Shown here piece by piece: positions 17,728-26,847 of a stretch of 64,000 bases of DNA. The DNA lies in assembly GCF_000406965.1 (NCBI RefSeq), contig NZ_KE136366.1, forward strand, positions 263,384-327,383, given 5' to 3'. Source of the stretch: Enterococcus avium ATCC 14025. Lineage in GTDB: Bacteria > Bacillota > Bacilli > Lactobacillales > Enterococcaceae. The translations under genes and the position numbers were made by a program. Under the pieces are notes generated by a model. That model made no database searches, had not been told where the DNA came from, and saw only the letters and a program-made list of their open reading frames with translations. Position 1 is the first letter of the stretch, and the number at the start of each line of letters is the position of its first letter.

Positions 17728-18396
17728 ATGACAGAACTAAATGAAAATCTTTTACGCTCCATCATCAAAGAAGTTCTAACTGAAATGGAAGCGAACACAG
17801 GAGATCAACCAGTTGCGTTTGAAAAACAAGCAAAGACAGAGCCTGCCGCATCATCCGATTGGTTTAAATCTGTCGGTGTTGCCCAACCAGGAAACTCTCA
17901 GGATGAAGTAGTTATTGCAGTGGCACCAGCATTTGCAGAATCACAAACAACTAATATTCTTGGTGTCCCTCACAAAGAAATTTTGAAGCAAGTAATTGCC
18001 GGAATTGAAGAAGAAGGATTGAAAGCACGGGTTGTTAAGGTATATCGTACTTCGGATGTGGCTTTTGCCGGTGTTGAAGGTGACAAATTATCTGGTTCAG
18101 GTGTTTGTGTGGCAATTCAATCAAAGGGAACGTCCATCATTCACCAAAAAGATTTGCAGCCGTTATCAAATCTAGAGCTTTTCCCACAAGCTCCGCTAAT
18201 CACTTTAGAAACTTATCGGGCAATGGGGAAAAATGCTGCAAAGTATGCTAAGGGTGAATCGCCAAATCCGGTACCGATGATGAATGATCAAATGGCTCGT
18301 CCAAAATATCAAGCATTGTCAGCATTGCTTCATATTAAAGAAACGAAACACGTTGTAATCGGAAAACCAGCAGAAGAAATTTCTGTAACTTTATAG
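17728..18396 (+). CDS. pduD: Diol dehydratase medium subunit PduD
   Basis: A 222-residue subunit that helps bind the corrin. The N-terminal helix [16 protein letters not shown] is a probable encapsulation peptide, followed by a Pro/Ala/Ser linker and the globular part with [20 protein letters not shown]. An AAGGAGGAG site precedes the start, 12 bases after pduC. Confidence 0.95.
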   Translation: MTELNENLLRSIIKEVLTEMEANTGDQPVAFEKQAKTEPAASSDWFKSVGVAQPGNSQDEVVIAVAPAFAESQTTNILGVPHKEILKQVIAGIEEEGLKARVVKVYRTSDVAFAGVEGDKLSGSGVCVAIQSKGTSIIHQKDLQPLSNLELFPQAPLITLETYRAMGKNAAKYAKGESPNPVPMMNDQMARPKYQALSALLHIKETKHVVIGKPAEEISVTL

Positions 18397-18400
18397 TGAG

Positions 18401-18922
18401 GTGACTAGAATGAATGAGCAATCTATCGAAAGTTTGGTTCGAGGAATCTTAAAAGATATGAATAACGGTGCAGGAAGTGCAGCACCTGAAACATCAGTAA
18501 GTTCTGGATCAGCAACTGTAGCTGATTATCCAATCGCAAAAAATCATCCTGATTGGATCAAAACAAAAACAGGTAAAACATTAGATGATATTACATTGGA
18601 AAATGTTTTGAATGGCTCTTTGACGCCGGATGATTTGAAAATTACCCCACGTATTTTAAAAGCACAAGGCGAAATCGCTACAAGTGCAGGGAGAAAAACG
18701 ATCTCAAATAACTTTGATCGTGCGTCTGAATTGACGGCTGTTCCTGATGCTCGCGTATTGGAAATGTATAATGCGTTACGACCTTACCGTTCAAGTAAAC
18801 AAGAATTGTTAGATATTGCGAACGAATTAGAAACGCAATACAGTGCAAAAATCAGTGCTGCTTATGTTCGCGAAGCAGCAGAACATTATGAAAAACGGAA
18901 AAAACTAAAAGGTGATAACTAA
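18401..18922 (+). CDS. pduE: Diol dehydratase small subunit PduE
   Basis: A 173-residue subunit completing the (alpha-beta-gamma)2 enzyme. It has an N-terminal amphipathic helix ESLVRGILKDM, a Gly/Ser/Ala linker, then the conserved core beginning DYPIAKNHPDWIKTKTGK. It follows pduD by 4 bases with a GAGGTGA ribosome site. Confidence 0.95.
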   Translation: MTRMNEQSIESLVRGILKDMNNGAGSAAPETSVSSGSATVADYPIAKNHPDWIKTKTGKTLDDITLENVLNGSLTPDDLKITPRILKAQGEIATSAGRKTISNNFDRASELTAVPDARVLEMYNALRPYRSSKQELLDIANELETQYSAKISAAYVREAAEHYEKRKKLKGDN

Positions 18923-18960
18923 TTTCTAGTTCGGAATTTCAGGAAGAGGAGCAATGAGTG

Positions 18961-20796
18961 ATGAAACGTGTAATTGGGATTGACATTGGAAATTCCTCAA
19001 CTGAAGTTGCTTTAGTTGAAATTGATAACCATCAACAAGTCCGATTCCTAGAATCAGCAATTGCGGAGACGACTGGAATAAAAGGAACAAAGAAAAATTT
19101 ATTTGGTATCTATAAGGCGATCAATGAGGCTTGCGCTAAAAATCATTTAAAGATCGAAGAAATCGATTTGATTCGGATCAATGAGGCGACACCGGTTATT
19201 GGTGATGTAGCGATGGAAACAATCACAGAAACAATCATTACAGAATCAACCATGATCGGTCATAATCCCAAAACACCAGGTGGTTTAGGACTAGGGGTTG
19301 GGACAACACTTCGCTTTGAAGAACTTGAAAAAAGCGGCAAGCGTGACACGCCCTACATTTTGATTATTGAAAAATCCTTTGACTTTGATGATGTAGCACG
19401 TCAAATTAATCAATTTGTGGCAAGTGGCTATCTGATTACTGCTGCAATTATGCAATCTGATGACGGCGTTTTAGTGAACAATCGCTTGGATAAAAAAATA
19501 CCGATTGTCGATGAAGTTTCGTATATCGATAAAGTTCCTGTCAATATGCTGGCAGCAGTTGAGGTGGCTGAGACAGGTCGGGGTGTTTCTCAATTGTCAA
19601 ATCCGTATGGAATTGCCACTGTCTTTGATCTTGATTCAGAGGCAACTAAAAATATCGTCCCAGTTGCCCGGGCCTTAATCGGAAATCGTTCGGCAGTTGT
19701 CATAAAAACACCAAAAGGCGATGTCAAAGCTCGGACTATTCCTGCTGGAAAAATCGAAATTACTGGTGGAAATCGGCGAAATACTGTGGGGATTTCAGCT
19801 GGAGCTGAAAAAATCATGGAAACTGTATCAGCGTTTGAAGTGATCGATAACGTGACTGGTGAACCGGGCACGAATGTTGGCGGCATGCTGGAGAAAGTTC
19901 GTTTAACCATGGCTGAGTTAACCGATCGACCAGTGAATCAAATCTTTATTCAAGATCTGCTGGCTGTCGATACCTTTGTTCCAATTAGTGTCAAAGGCGG
20001 ATTAGCTGGGGAATTTTCGATGGAGCAGGCGGTAGGGATCGCTTCAATGGTCAAATCGGATCATTTGCAGATGTCAAAAATCGCTGATGCGATCCAGCAG
20101 GATTTAGGGATCAAGGTTGAGATCGGCGGCGCGGAGGCGGAGGCAGCAATTTTAGGTGCACTAACGACACCAGGAACATCAGCTCCACTAGCCATTTTGG
20201 ATTTAGGTGCCGGGTCGACCGACGCTTCTATTATTAAAAAAGATGAGAGAATCGTAGCCACTCATTTGGCTGGCGCCGGCGATATGGTAACGATGTTGAT
20301 TCAATCGGAACTAGGTTTAGAGGATGTTTATCTAGCTGAGGATATCAAAAAATATCCTCTGGCAAAGGTTGAAAATATTTTCTACATTCGTCATGAGGAT
20401 GGCTCCGTTCAATTCTTTGATCAACCATTAGATCCGTCCTTATTTGCTAAGGTCGTCGTGGTAACACCTGATGGTTATGTTCCGATTCCAGGCGATGATT
20501 CCATTGAAAAAATCCGCTTGGTTCGGCAGACAGCAAAAGAACGAGTCTTTGTAACGAATGCGTTACGAGCATTGCGAAGAGTTAGTCCAACGGGAAGTAT
20601 TCGCGATATTCCATTTGTAGTCATTGTCGGCGGATCGGCTTTAGATTTTGAAGTACCCCAGATTGTAACCAATGCACTCTCTCATTACGGATTGGTCGCA
20701 GGTCGCGGAAACATTCGACAAATTGAGGGACCGCGAAATGCTGTGGCAACCGGATTGATTCTTTCATATTTGAGGGAGGGGTTCGATGGAGCTTGA
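18961..20796 (+). CDS. pduG: Diol dehydratase reactivase large subunit PduG
   Basis: A 611-residue actin/Hsp70-fold ATPase that removes damaged cofactor from PduCDE in exchange for AdoCbl. The ATP-binding IGIDIGNSSTEVAL is at the N-terminus and the second phosphate loop LDLGAGSTDASI is near residue 415. The ATG at 18961 is chosen; the GTG immediately before it is in frame and an out-of-frame ATG at 18954 follows the GAGGAG site. It overlaps pduH by 11 bases. Confidence 0.95.
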   Translation: MKRVIGIDIGNSSTEVALVEIDNHQQVRFLESAIAETTGIKGTKKNLFGIYKAINEACAKNHLKIEEIDLIRINEATPVIGDVAMETITETIITESTMIGHNPKTPGGLGLGVGTTLRFEELEKSGKRDTPYILIIEKSFDFDDVARQINQFVASGYLITAAIMQSDDGVLVNNRLDKKIPIVDEVSYIDKVPVNMLAAVEVAETGRGVSQLSNPYGIATVFDLDSEATKNIVPVARALIGNRSAVVIKTPKGDVKARTIPAGKIEITGGNRRNTVGISAGAEKIMETVSAFEVIDNVTGEPGTNVGGMLEKVRLTMAELTDRPVNQIFIQDLLAVDTFVPISVKGGLAGEFSMEQAVGIASMVKSDHLQMSKIADAIQQDLGIKVEIGGAEAEAAILGALTTPGTSAPLAILDLGAGSTDASIIKKDERIVATHLAGAGDMVTMLIQSELGLEDVYLAEDIKKYPLAKVENIFYIRHEDGSVQFFDQPLDPSLFAKVVVVTPDGYVPIPGDDSIEKIRLVRQTAKERVFVTNALRALRRVSPTGSIRDIPFVVIVGGSALDFEVPQIVTNALSHYGLVAGRGNIRQIEGPRNAVATGLILSYLREGFDGA

Positions 20797-21163
20797 GCTA
20801 AATGTTCGTCCTGTAGTCTTGATTTATCTTGATAATAGGTCATCGACTGAGGATATTCAATTTGTTCTCTATGGTATGGAAGAAGAAAAAATCCCTTATA
20901 GCTTAGAACAAAAGAATTTTTCAACAGCGACAGAGGCTGCTTATGTTGCGGCAAATACCTCATCGTTAAATGTTGGAATCGGCTATGTAAACAATGAAGT
21001 CGTTCTTCATTATAAAAATTTGGCACCAGAAACTCCTTATCAATCGATTCAACGAGTTGTAACTTGTCCACCATTGATTTTAAAAAACTTTGGTGGGAAT
21101 GCGGCACGTTTAGTAAAGGGTGTGCCATTCAAATCAATTGATCCAATGGAGGTGAAAGCATGA
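20786..21163 (+). CDS. pduH: Diol dehydratase reactivase small subunit PduH
   Basis: A 125-residue subunit that resembles the dehydratase medium subunit and swaps into it during reactivation. VVLIYLDN near the start and EEEKIPYSLEQ fit the family. It overlaps both pduG and the BMC gene that follows (ATGA overlap at 21160). Confidence 0.9.
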   Translation: MELELNVRPVVLIYLDNRSSTEDIQFVLYGMEEEKIPYSLEQKNFSTATEAAYVAANTSSLNVGIGYVNNEVVLHYKNLAPETPYQSIQRVVTCPPLILKNFGGNAARLVKGVPFKSIDPMEVKA

Positions 21164-21723
21164 AACAAGCAATTGGCTTAGTTGAAGTAACAGGCTTAGC
21201 TAGTGCAATCGAAGTATCAGATACAATGGTCAAGGTGGCGAATGTAGAACTCTTGGGTGTTGAAAAAGCGAAAGGTTTCGGTTGGATGACCGTTAAAGTG
21301 GCTGGAGATGTTGGGGCGGTTAAGGCAGCGGTTGATGCTGGTAAAGCCAAAGCGGTCCAAAATAATGTGTATCTTTCTTCACTGGTTATCCCTCGTCCAG
21401 CAAACAACTTAGAAGACTTCTTCTTTAAAAAGGAAGAGGAGAAGATTGATGTTCCTGCTGAGACGATTGAACAGCCAGAAGCAGTGATCGAGTCAGTTGA
21501 GGAAAAACCACAACCGATTGAAAAAGTGGAAATTGCAGAGACGATTAAAGAAGAACCAGTGAAAGAAGTTCCAATAGAAAAAGCTCCAATAGAAGAACCG
21601 CTTAAGAAAGATCCGGTAGAAGAGAAACTAATCAGAAAAGAACCGATCAAAGAACAACCCAAGAAGAAAAAGAATCCACCTAAAGGATCGAAAAAAGCTT
21701 CAGATTCGAAAAAGAAAAAGTAA
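21160..21723 (+). CDS. pduK: BMC shell protein with long charged tail, PduK-like
   Basis: A 187-residue protein. Residues ~1-88 are a BMC domain ([32 protein letters not shown]). The remaining ~100 residues are low-complexity, rich in Glu, Pro, Ile and Lys, with repeated EEPVKEVPIEKAPIEEP-like units, and end in a run of Lys/Ser. Salmonella PduK also has a C-terminal extension, but that one carries metal-binding cysteines and this one has none. The tail is probably disordered. Assigned as PduK by position between pduH and pduJ. Confidence 0.82.
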   Translation: MKQAIGLVEVTGLASAIEVSDTMVKVANVELLGVEKAKGFGWMTVKVAGDVGAVKAAVDAGKAKAVQNNVYLSSLVIPRPANNLEDFFFKKEEEKIDVPAETIEQPEAVIESVEEKPQPIEKVEIAETIKEEPVKEVPIEKAPIEEPLKKDPVEEKLIRKEPIKEQPKKKKNPPKGSKKASDSKKKK

Positions 21724-21853
21724 TTACAGACGTTAATGTGATATCTGTCCAACGATGCACAGATTTACAGAAGAAGATGAAATCATTTATCGTAAATGAT
21801 AAAAAGTTTTCACTAGTTTAGTTGGATGATAGACGAATTTAGGAGGAATAGAC
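21724..21853 (+). other. Non-coding gap between pduK and pduJ
   Basis: 130 bases with a small hairpin, ATCATTTA/TAAATGAT (~21781-21799), followed by A-rich sequence without a T-run. It may be an mRNA processing or stability element inside the operon. AGGAGG before pduJ is clear. Confidence 0.4.
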
Positions 21854-22138
21854 ATGAATGATGCATTAGGAATGATCGAAACAAAAGGCCTAGTTGGTGC
21901 TGTTGAAGCAGCCGATGCTATGGTTAAGGCAGCGAATGTAACATTAGTAGGAACAGAGAAAATCGGTTCTGGCTTAGTTACTGTGATGGTTCGCGGAGAT
22001 GTTGGAGCAGTTAAAGCAGCAGTAGATGCTGGCTGTGCAGCTGCAGAAAAGGTTGGGGAAGTGGTTTCCGTTCACGTAATCCCAAGACCGCATCGCGATG
22101 TCGATGACATTTTAGTACCTAAGGTAGGCAATGAATAA
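21854..22138 (+). CDS. pduJ: Microcompartment shell protein PduJ
   Basis: A 94-residue BMC hexamer protein nearly identical to PduA through the core (same [21 protein letters not shown] stretch). It differs mainly at the ends and at [10 protein letters not shown]. PduJ is an abundant facet protein and can substitute for PduA when expressed from the pduA position in Salmonella. Its stop overlaps the pduL start by 8 bases. Confidence 0.95.
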   Translation: MNDALGMIETKGLVGAVEAADAMVKAANVTLVGTEKIGSGLVTVMVRGDVGAVKAAVDAGCAAAEKVGEVVSVHVIPRPHRDVDDILVPKVGNE

Positions 22139-22763
22139 TTACAGCATTGAGGAAATTAGAAAAATTGTTCGTGAAGTGTTATTGGAGATGCAAGCAGAAA
22201 CATTTCCAATTGGCATCTCTAACCGACACATACATTTAACGGAAGAACACTTTACTATTCTATTTCCTAATGAAACACTCGAGCCTTTGAAGCCTTTGAA
22301 ACAGCCGGGGGAATTTGCCGCAAAGCAAACCGTGACTTTGGTTGGGCCGAAGGGGGAAATTCGGAAAGTTCGAATTTTGGGACCATTGAGAAAACGATCG
22401 CAGGTTGAAATTTCTAAAACAGATGCACGAAATTTAGGAGTTCAACCACCAATTCGCTTATCAGGAAATTTGGATGATGCGGTTGAAATCACGTTGCGCA
22501 GTGAGGCGGCAGAAGTAACTATTCCAGCGGCAATCGTGGCAAAACGCCACATTCATTTGAATGATCAGGATATGGAACGAATGGGCTTAAAGCAGGGCCA
22601 AGTGGTTTCAGTCGAAATTTTTGAAGGATCGCGAAAAACGATTTTCAATGATGTTGAATTGCGGCCAGGAAAGAATTTTGTTTTAGAAATGCACGTAGAT
22701 ACAGATGAAGCAAATGCTGCAGATATTCAGCCAAATACACGAGGACGGATTATTAAAGAATAA
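22131..22763 (+). CDS. pduL: Phosphate propanoyltransferase PduL
   Basis: A 210-residue two-domain phosphotransacylase that converts propionyl-CoA plus phosphate to propionyl-phosphate and recycles CoA inside the compartment. The N-terminal helix [15 protein letters not shown] is a probable encapsulation peptide. The zinc-binding histidines are visible in SNRHIHLT and AKRHIHLN, and the tail has [10 protein letters not shown]. The start lies inside the pduJ end, with AAGGTAGG as the ribosome site. Confidence 0.95.
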   Translation: MNNYSIEEIRKIVREVLLEMQAETFPIGISNRHIHLTEEHFTILFPNETLEPLKPLKQPGEFAAKQTVTLVGPKGEIRKVRILGPLRKRSQVEISKTDARNLGVQPPIRLSGNLDDAVEITLRSEAAEVTIPAAIVAKRHIHLNDQDMERMGLKQGQVVSVEIFEGSRKTIFNDVELRPGKNFVLEMHVDTDEANAADIQPNTRGRIIKE

Positions 22764-22778
22764 TCCAAAGGAGGAAGT

Positions 22779-23618
22779 ATGGAATCAATCGAAAAAGCCA
22801 ATCAATTATTAACCTCTTTTCATGAACTTGTGAATACGAAGCAAGCGCAGGAGTTTGATCCTGAAGATGGCTATAAAGTTGGGATCGATTTGGGTACTTC
22901 CTCTATTGTGTTGGTTGTTTTAGATGGGAAGAATCGACCAGTTTTTGGAGCCTTCGAATATGCAGACGTTATTCGCGATGGATTAGTCGTTGATTACCAA
23001 AAGTCTGTTCAAATCGTCAATCGTTTGCGGGAACAAGCCGAGGAAACACTAGGTTTTGCCTTGAAAGCAGCATCGGGGGCGATTCCGCCGGGAACGGTTG
23101 GGAACAATAAGCGGGTGGTGGCTAATGTCATCGAAAGTGCGAATATGTTAGCTGATCAGCTAGTTGATGAACCAACAGCGGCGGCATTAGTTTTAAATGT
23201 CGATGAAGGAGCTGTGGTAGATGTTGGCGGCGGAACAACGGGCATTAGTATTTTTGAAAATGGACAGCCGATCATTGTAGAAGACGAGCCCACTGGGGGA
23301 ACGCACATGACCTTAGTGATTGCTGGTAATAATCGAATTTCGATCGAAGAGGCAGAGAAGATTAAACGTGATCCTGCTCGTGACCGAGAGAACTTCATTA
23401 TTTGCCGTCCAGTTATTCAGCGTATGGCGAACATTACCGCAAATGTTTTACGAAAACATCCAACGGAACCTATCTATGTAGTCGGCGGCGCTTCTTACCT
23501 ATCTGAATTTGAAAAGGAATTTTCAAATTATTTAAATCAAACAGTATTTAAACCGAAATATCCTCAATTTGTAACACCAATTGGAATTGCGATGTCTTCT
23601 TCGCCAATCGTTGATTGA
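22779..23618 (+). CDS. eutJ: EutJ-like Hsp70/actin-fold protein
   Basis: A 279-residue protein with phosphate loops VGIDLGTSSIVLV (~residues 30-42) and VVDVGGGTTGISIF (~residues 147-160), plus VVGGASYL near the end. This is the EutJ family, seen in ethanolamine and Gram-positive pdu operons (Listeria pdu has one at the same place). It is thought to be a chaperone for the dehydratase or shell, but the function is not established. GGAGGAAG precedes the start. Confidence 0.88.
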   Translation: MESIEKANQLLTSFHELVNTKQAQEFDPEDGYKVGIDLGTSSIVLVVLDGKNRPVFGAFEYADVIRDGLVVDYQKSVQIVNRLREQAEETLGFALKAASGAIPPGTVGNNKRVVANVIESANMLADQLVDEPTAAALVLNVDEGAVVDVGGGTTGISIFENGQPIIVEDEPTGGTHMTLVIAGNNRISIEEAEKIKRDPARDRENFIICRPVIQRMANITANVLRKHPTEPIYVVGGASYLSEFEKEFSNYLNQTVFKPKYPQFVTPIGIAMSSSPIVD

Positions 23619-23685
23619 GCAAGAAGCGGTAGCAGTATCCAATTGAACAGAAACGATATCTGCACTAAGAATTGGGAGTAAGAAT

Positions 23686-24222
23686 ATGGACGAGTTAGTT
23701 GAGCGTATTATTTCAATCATTAATCAGCGAGAACACAATACCTTATTTCTTTCTTGTCGTACCCCTTCCCAGATAAATCAAGGAATTAAAGGCTTTTTAT
23801 ACAATAAGCAGATTCATTTGAGTGAAGTAGATGTCCTATTTCTAGAGCGGTTCATAAAAAAAGACAGTGACGATCCTTTAGTGAGGTGGCTGTATCAAAG
23901 CTATAACTATGATTGTCACCTGACGTTTGAACTGGCTTTTTCAAACACGGATTTGATTCCAAATGAATTATTCAACGAATGCAGTGTGACATTGCTTAAC
24001 AATCAAGGCAAACAATATTTTCAATTTCCCAAAAAAGTGATTACCTACCAACAAGTAGCGATGCTGACGCAGGAGGATATTCTGCTTTTGGCATCCAATC
24101 AACTCATTACAGATTTGGCGAGGGAGCGATTGCAGGAAAAGAAAGTCATTGTTGTAGAAAGGAGTTCACCCTATGCTGATGGCAAAAGTAGTTGGAAGTG
24201 TAGTTTCGACCCAAAAAGATGA
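23686..24222 (+). CDS. pduM: PduM-like microcompartment assembly protein
   Basis: A 178-residue protein resembling Salmonella PduM in layout: an N-terminal helix (ELVERIISIIN), a middle part with HLTFELAFS, and the conserved VITYQQVAMLTQEDIL...QLITDLARERLQEKKV segment. PduM is needed for proper compartment assembly; its mechanism is unknown. The 3' end overlaps pduN by 50 bases, an unusually long overlap. Similarity is modest, so position supports the call. Confidence 0.78.
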   Translation: MDELVERIISIINQREHNTLFLSCRTPSQINQGIKGFLYNKQIHLSEVDVLFLERFIKKDSDDPLVRWLYQSYNYDCHLTFELAFSNTDLIPNELFNECSVTLLNNQGKQYFQFPKKVITYQQVAMLTQEDILLLASNQLITDLARERLQEKKVIVVERSSPYADGKSSWKCSFDPKR

Positions 24223-24436
24223 AACATTGGTTGGAAAGAAATTGATGATTATTCAACCGATTAACGCTGAGCGACAGGATATTCGTTTCCAACAGGTGGC
24301 GGCGGATACAGTAGGGGCTGGCATTGGCGATTACGTCTTATTGACCAGCGGATCTTCTGCCAGAAAACTGTTTTCGACTCCTTCAGATGCTGTTGATTAT
24401 GCAATCGTTGGAATTATTGACACGTTTGATTTTTAG
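24173..24436 (+). CDS. pduN: Pentameric shell vertex protein PduN
   Basis: An 87-residue EutN/CcmL-family protein that closes the icosahedral vertices of the shell. Family marks are AKVVGSVVSTQKDE, LVGKKLMIIQPI, DTVGAGIGDYVLLTSGSSAR and DYAIVGIID. The start ATG 24173 lies 8 bases after AAGGAG and within the end of pduM. Confidence 0.95.
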   Translation: MLMAKVVGSVVSTQKDETLVGKKLMIIQPINAERQDIRFQQVAADTVGAGIGDYVLLTSGSSARKLFSTPSDAVDYAIVGIIDTFDF

Positions 24437-24453
24437 GGAGCTGAGGAAAGTAT

Positions 24454-25446
24454 ATGGCGATTTATACAAAAACGGGAGATAAAGGAACAACAAGCCTTTT
24501 TGATGGAACACGAGTAGAAAAATCAGATTTGCGCGTGGATACTTACGGAACGTTTGATGAATGCTGTGCTCAAGTCAGTGTCGCTCAGAAATTGGCGAAG
24601 GATTCAGAAACAATTGAACACTTAGAATGGGTTCAGCATAAACTATTCCAATTAAACGCAGAAATTGCAACAAAACAAGACATGGCAAAGCTGGAAGCGA
24701 AAAGTACGTTGGTTGGAGAAAATGACATCCACCAAATGGAAGCGTGGATCGATCAGTATACTAAGCGTTTACCAGAATTGCATAGTTTTATTTTACCGGG
24801 CCAAACACTGTCAGCTGCTCAGTTACATGTTGCTCGAGCTGTTTGTCGGCGGGGCGAACGATTGCTGACGGAGCTGTCCAAGTCTGTTGATATCCGGGAA
24901 GAGGTACGAAAATTTGTTAATCGCCTATCTGATTGCCTGTATATCTTTGCTCGTATGGAAGATCAATGTGAGACTGAAAAACAGCTGATTAATGAGATCC
25001 TGCGTCGTTACCTTGAACAAAGTGGATCACAAATAGAAGCGAGTAATTTAGATAAAAATTATGCGATCTTTCAAGCCTGCGAAGCACAAGCATTAAAATT
25101 GGGCGTCCCAGTATCAATGGCGTTAGTCGATAAGGCAGGACACCTGTTCAGCTTTTATCGAATGGCTGGTGCGTTGCTGGTTAGCGAAAATTTAGCACAG
25201 AAAAAAGCCTACTCAGCTGTTGCGATGAAGACCGACACGCACAAGCTAAGTGAACTGGTTCAGCCAGCAGCGGATCTTTATCAGCTGGAAGCATTGACTG
25301 ACGGACAAATCGTCACGTTTGGCGGTGGATATGTAATCAGAGATGCAGCAGGTGAAGTGATTGGCGGCTTAGGAATCAGCGGCGGTGCGGTCGTGGAAGA
25401 TATGGCGATTGCTCAAAAAGGTTTAGAGAAGTTGAAGGAGATTTGA
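24454..25446 (+). CDS. pduO: Corrinoid adenosyltransferase PduO with DUF336 domain
   Basis: A 330-residue fusion. Residues ~1-185 are an ATP:cob(I)alamin adenosyltransferase (YTKTGDKGTTSLFDG ATP loop, GTFDECCAQ, and RAVCRRGERL). Residues ~195-330 are a PduO-C/GlcG-like domain (LKLGVPVSMALVDKAGHL, KAYSAVAM, GGLGISGG), which binds haem in relatives. The enzyme makes AdoCbl for PduCDE from cob(I)alamin supplied by PduS. It overlaps nothing and precedes pduP by 1 base. Confidence 0.95.
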   Translation: MAIYTKTGDKGTTSLFDGTRVEKSDLRVDTYGTFDECCAQVSVAQKLAKDSETIEHLEWVQHKLFQLNAEIATKQDMAKLEAKSTLVGENDIHQMEAWIDQYTKRLPELHSFILPGQTLSAAQLHVARAVCRRGERLLTELSKSVDIREEVRKFVNRLSDCLYIFARMEDQCETEKQLINEILRRYLEQSGSQIEASNLDKNYAIFQACEAQALKLGVPVSMALVDKAGHLFSFYRMAGALLVSENLAQKKAYSAVAMKTDTHKLSELVQPAADLYQLEALTDGQIVTFGGGYVIRDAAGEVIGGLGISGGAVVEDMAIAQKGLEKLKEI

Positions 25447-25447
25447 C

Positions 25448-26833
25448 ATGCGTGAAGAAGAAATAAAAGAAGTCATCAAAAAAATTCTTCAGGAAGCTCA
25501 AGCAACAACATCTCCTATGAAGGAATTTGGTGTTTTTGAGACAGTTGAAGAAGCGATTCATGCGGCAAAATTTGCCCAAGAATGTTATGAGAATCAAACC
25601 CTAGAAACAAGAAGAAAAGTGATCGAGGCAATTCGCAATGGCATGCGGCCATACGTTGAAAAAATTGCTCGCGATACATTAGAAGAAACTGGAATGGGGC
25701 GATACGAGGATAAGGTCCAAAAGCTGCAGTTAGCGATCAATAAAACTCCAGGTGTGGAAGATCTGCGAACGGAAGCATTAACTGGTGATAACGGGATGAC
25801 CCTGTACGAGTTATCTCCTTACGGTGTTGTTGGAGCTGTGACCCCTAGTACGAATCCAGCCGAAACCCTAATCTGTAACGCAATCGGTATGTTAGCGGCA
25901 GGAAATGCGATCTATTTTAGTGTCCATCCAGGGGCCAAAAGGGTTTCTCGCTGGGTCGTTAGCAAAATGAATGAGCTGATTTATGAGGCTTGTGGGATTC
26001 AAAATCTAATTGTGACGATTACTGAACCTTCGATCGAAGCTGCAAAAGAAATGATGGAGCATCCGGATGTACCGTTGCTGGCGATTACAGGTGGACCAGG
26101 TGTAGTACGGCAAGCGATGAGAAGTGGAAAGAAAGTCATTGCAGCAGGTGAAGGAAATCCACCATCGCTAGTTGACGAGACAGCAAATATCGAAAAAGCT
26201 GCAAAGGACATTGTTATTGGTGCATCGTTTGACAATAATATTTTGTGTACGGCTGAAAAGAGTGTGGTTGTTGTGGACCAGGTAGCGGATTATTTAATTC
26301 TACAGATGGAGAAAAATGGTGCCTATCTAGTTCAAGATGAAGCGGTCATTCAAAAAATGATAGATATGACTATCATGGAGAATGGAGCCCCTAGCCGGAA
26401 ATTTATCGGAAAAGATGCTAACTATATTTTAGCTGAAGCCGGGATCAAAGTAGATTTTGACGTTCGGGTCATCATTTTGCGGGCGGATAAAATTCATCCG
26501 TTTGTAGTGAAGGAAATGCTGATGCCGATTTTGCCAGTCGTTACCGTCAGCGATTTTGACGAAGGATTAACGACTGCACTGCAAATTGAGAATCGACGCC
26601 ATCATACAGCGACAATGCATTCTCAAAATGTCGGTCGGATGAATATTGCAGCGAAGAAATTTCAAACATCGATTTTTGTTAAGAATGGTTCATCGTTTGC
26701 CGGTTTAGGCTTTGGCGGTGAAGGTCCAACGACCTTTACGATCGCAACGCCGACTGGAGAATGTACCACCTCCGCTCGTGATTTTGCTCGTAAACGACGT
26801 TGTGTGTTAACTGATGGATTCTCAATACGATAA
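25448..26833 (+). CDS. pduP: CoA-acylating propionaldehyde dehydrogenase PduP
   Basis: A 461-residue enzyme oxidising propionaldehyde to propionyl-CoA with NAD. The N-terminal EEEIKEVIKKILQEA matches the known PduP targeting peptide, and a linker follows. The substrate/NAD region has TPSTNPAETLICNAIG and AITGGPGVV; the catalytic Cys is in NNILCTAEKS near residue 267. Length equals Salmonella PduP to within a few residues. Confidence 0.95.
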   Translation: MREEEIKEVIKKILQEAQATTSPMKEFGVFETVEEAIHAAKFAQECYENQTLETRRKVIEAIRNGMRPYVEKIARDTLEETGMGRYEDKVQKLQLAINKTPGVEDLRTEALTGDNGMTLYELSPYGVVGAVTPSTNPAETLICNAIGMLAAGNAIYFSVHPGAKRVSRWVVSKMNELIYEACGIQNLIVTITEPSIEAAKEMMEHPDVPLLAITGGPGVVRQAMRSGKKVIAAGEGNPPSLVDETANIEKAAKDIVIGASFDNNILCTAEKSVVVVDQVADYLILQMEKNGAYLVQDEAVIQKMIDMTIMENGAPSRKFIGKDANYILAEAGIKVDFDVRVIILRADKIHPFVVKEMLMPILPVVTVSDFDEGLTTALQIENRRHHTATMHSQNVGRMNIAAKKFQTSIFVKNGSSFAGLGFGGEGPTTFTIATPTGECTTSARDFARKRRCVLTDGFSIR

Positions 26834-26847
26834 AGGAGGCGTTCTTT

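Noticed and set aside
21129..21752. 207-codon minus-strand frame opposite pduK
   Set aside because: It is a Ser/Phe-rich shadow of the low-complexity Glu/Lys tail of the PduK-like gene, with no ribosome site.
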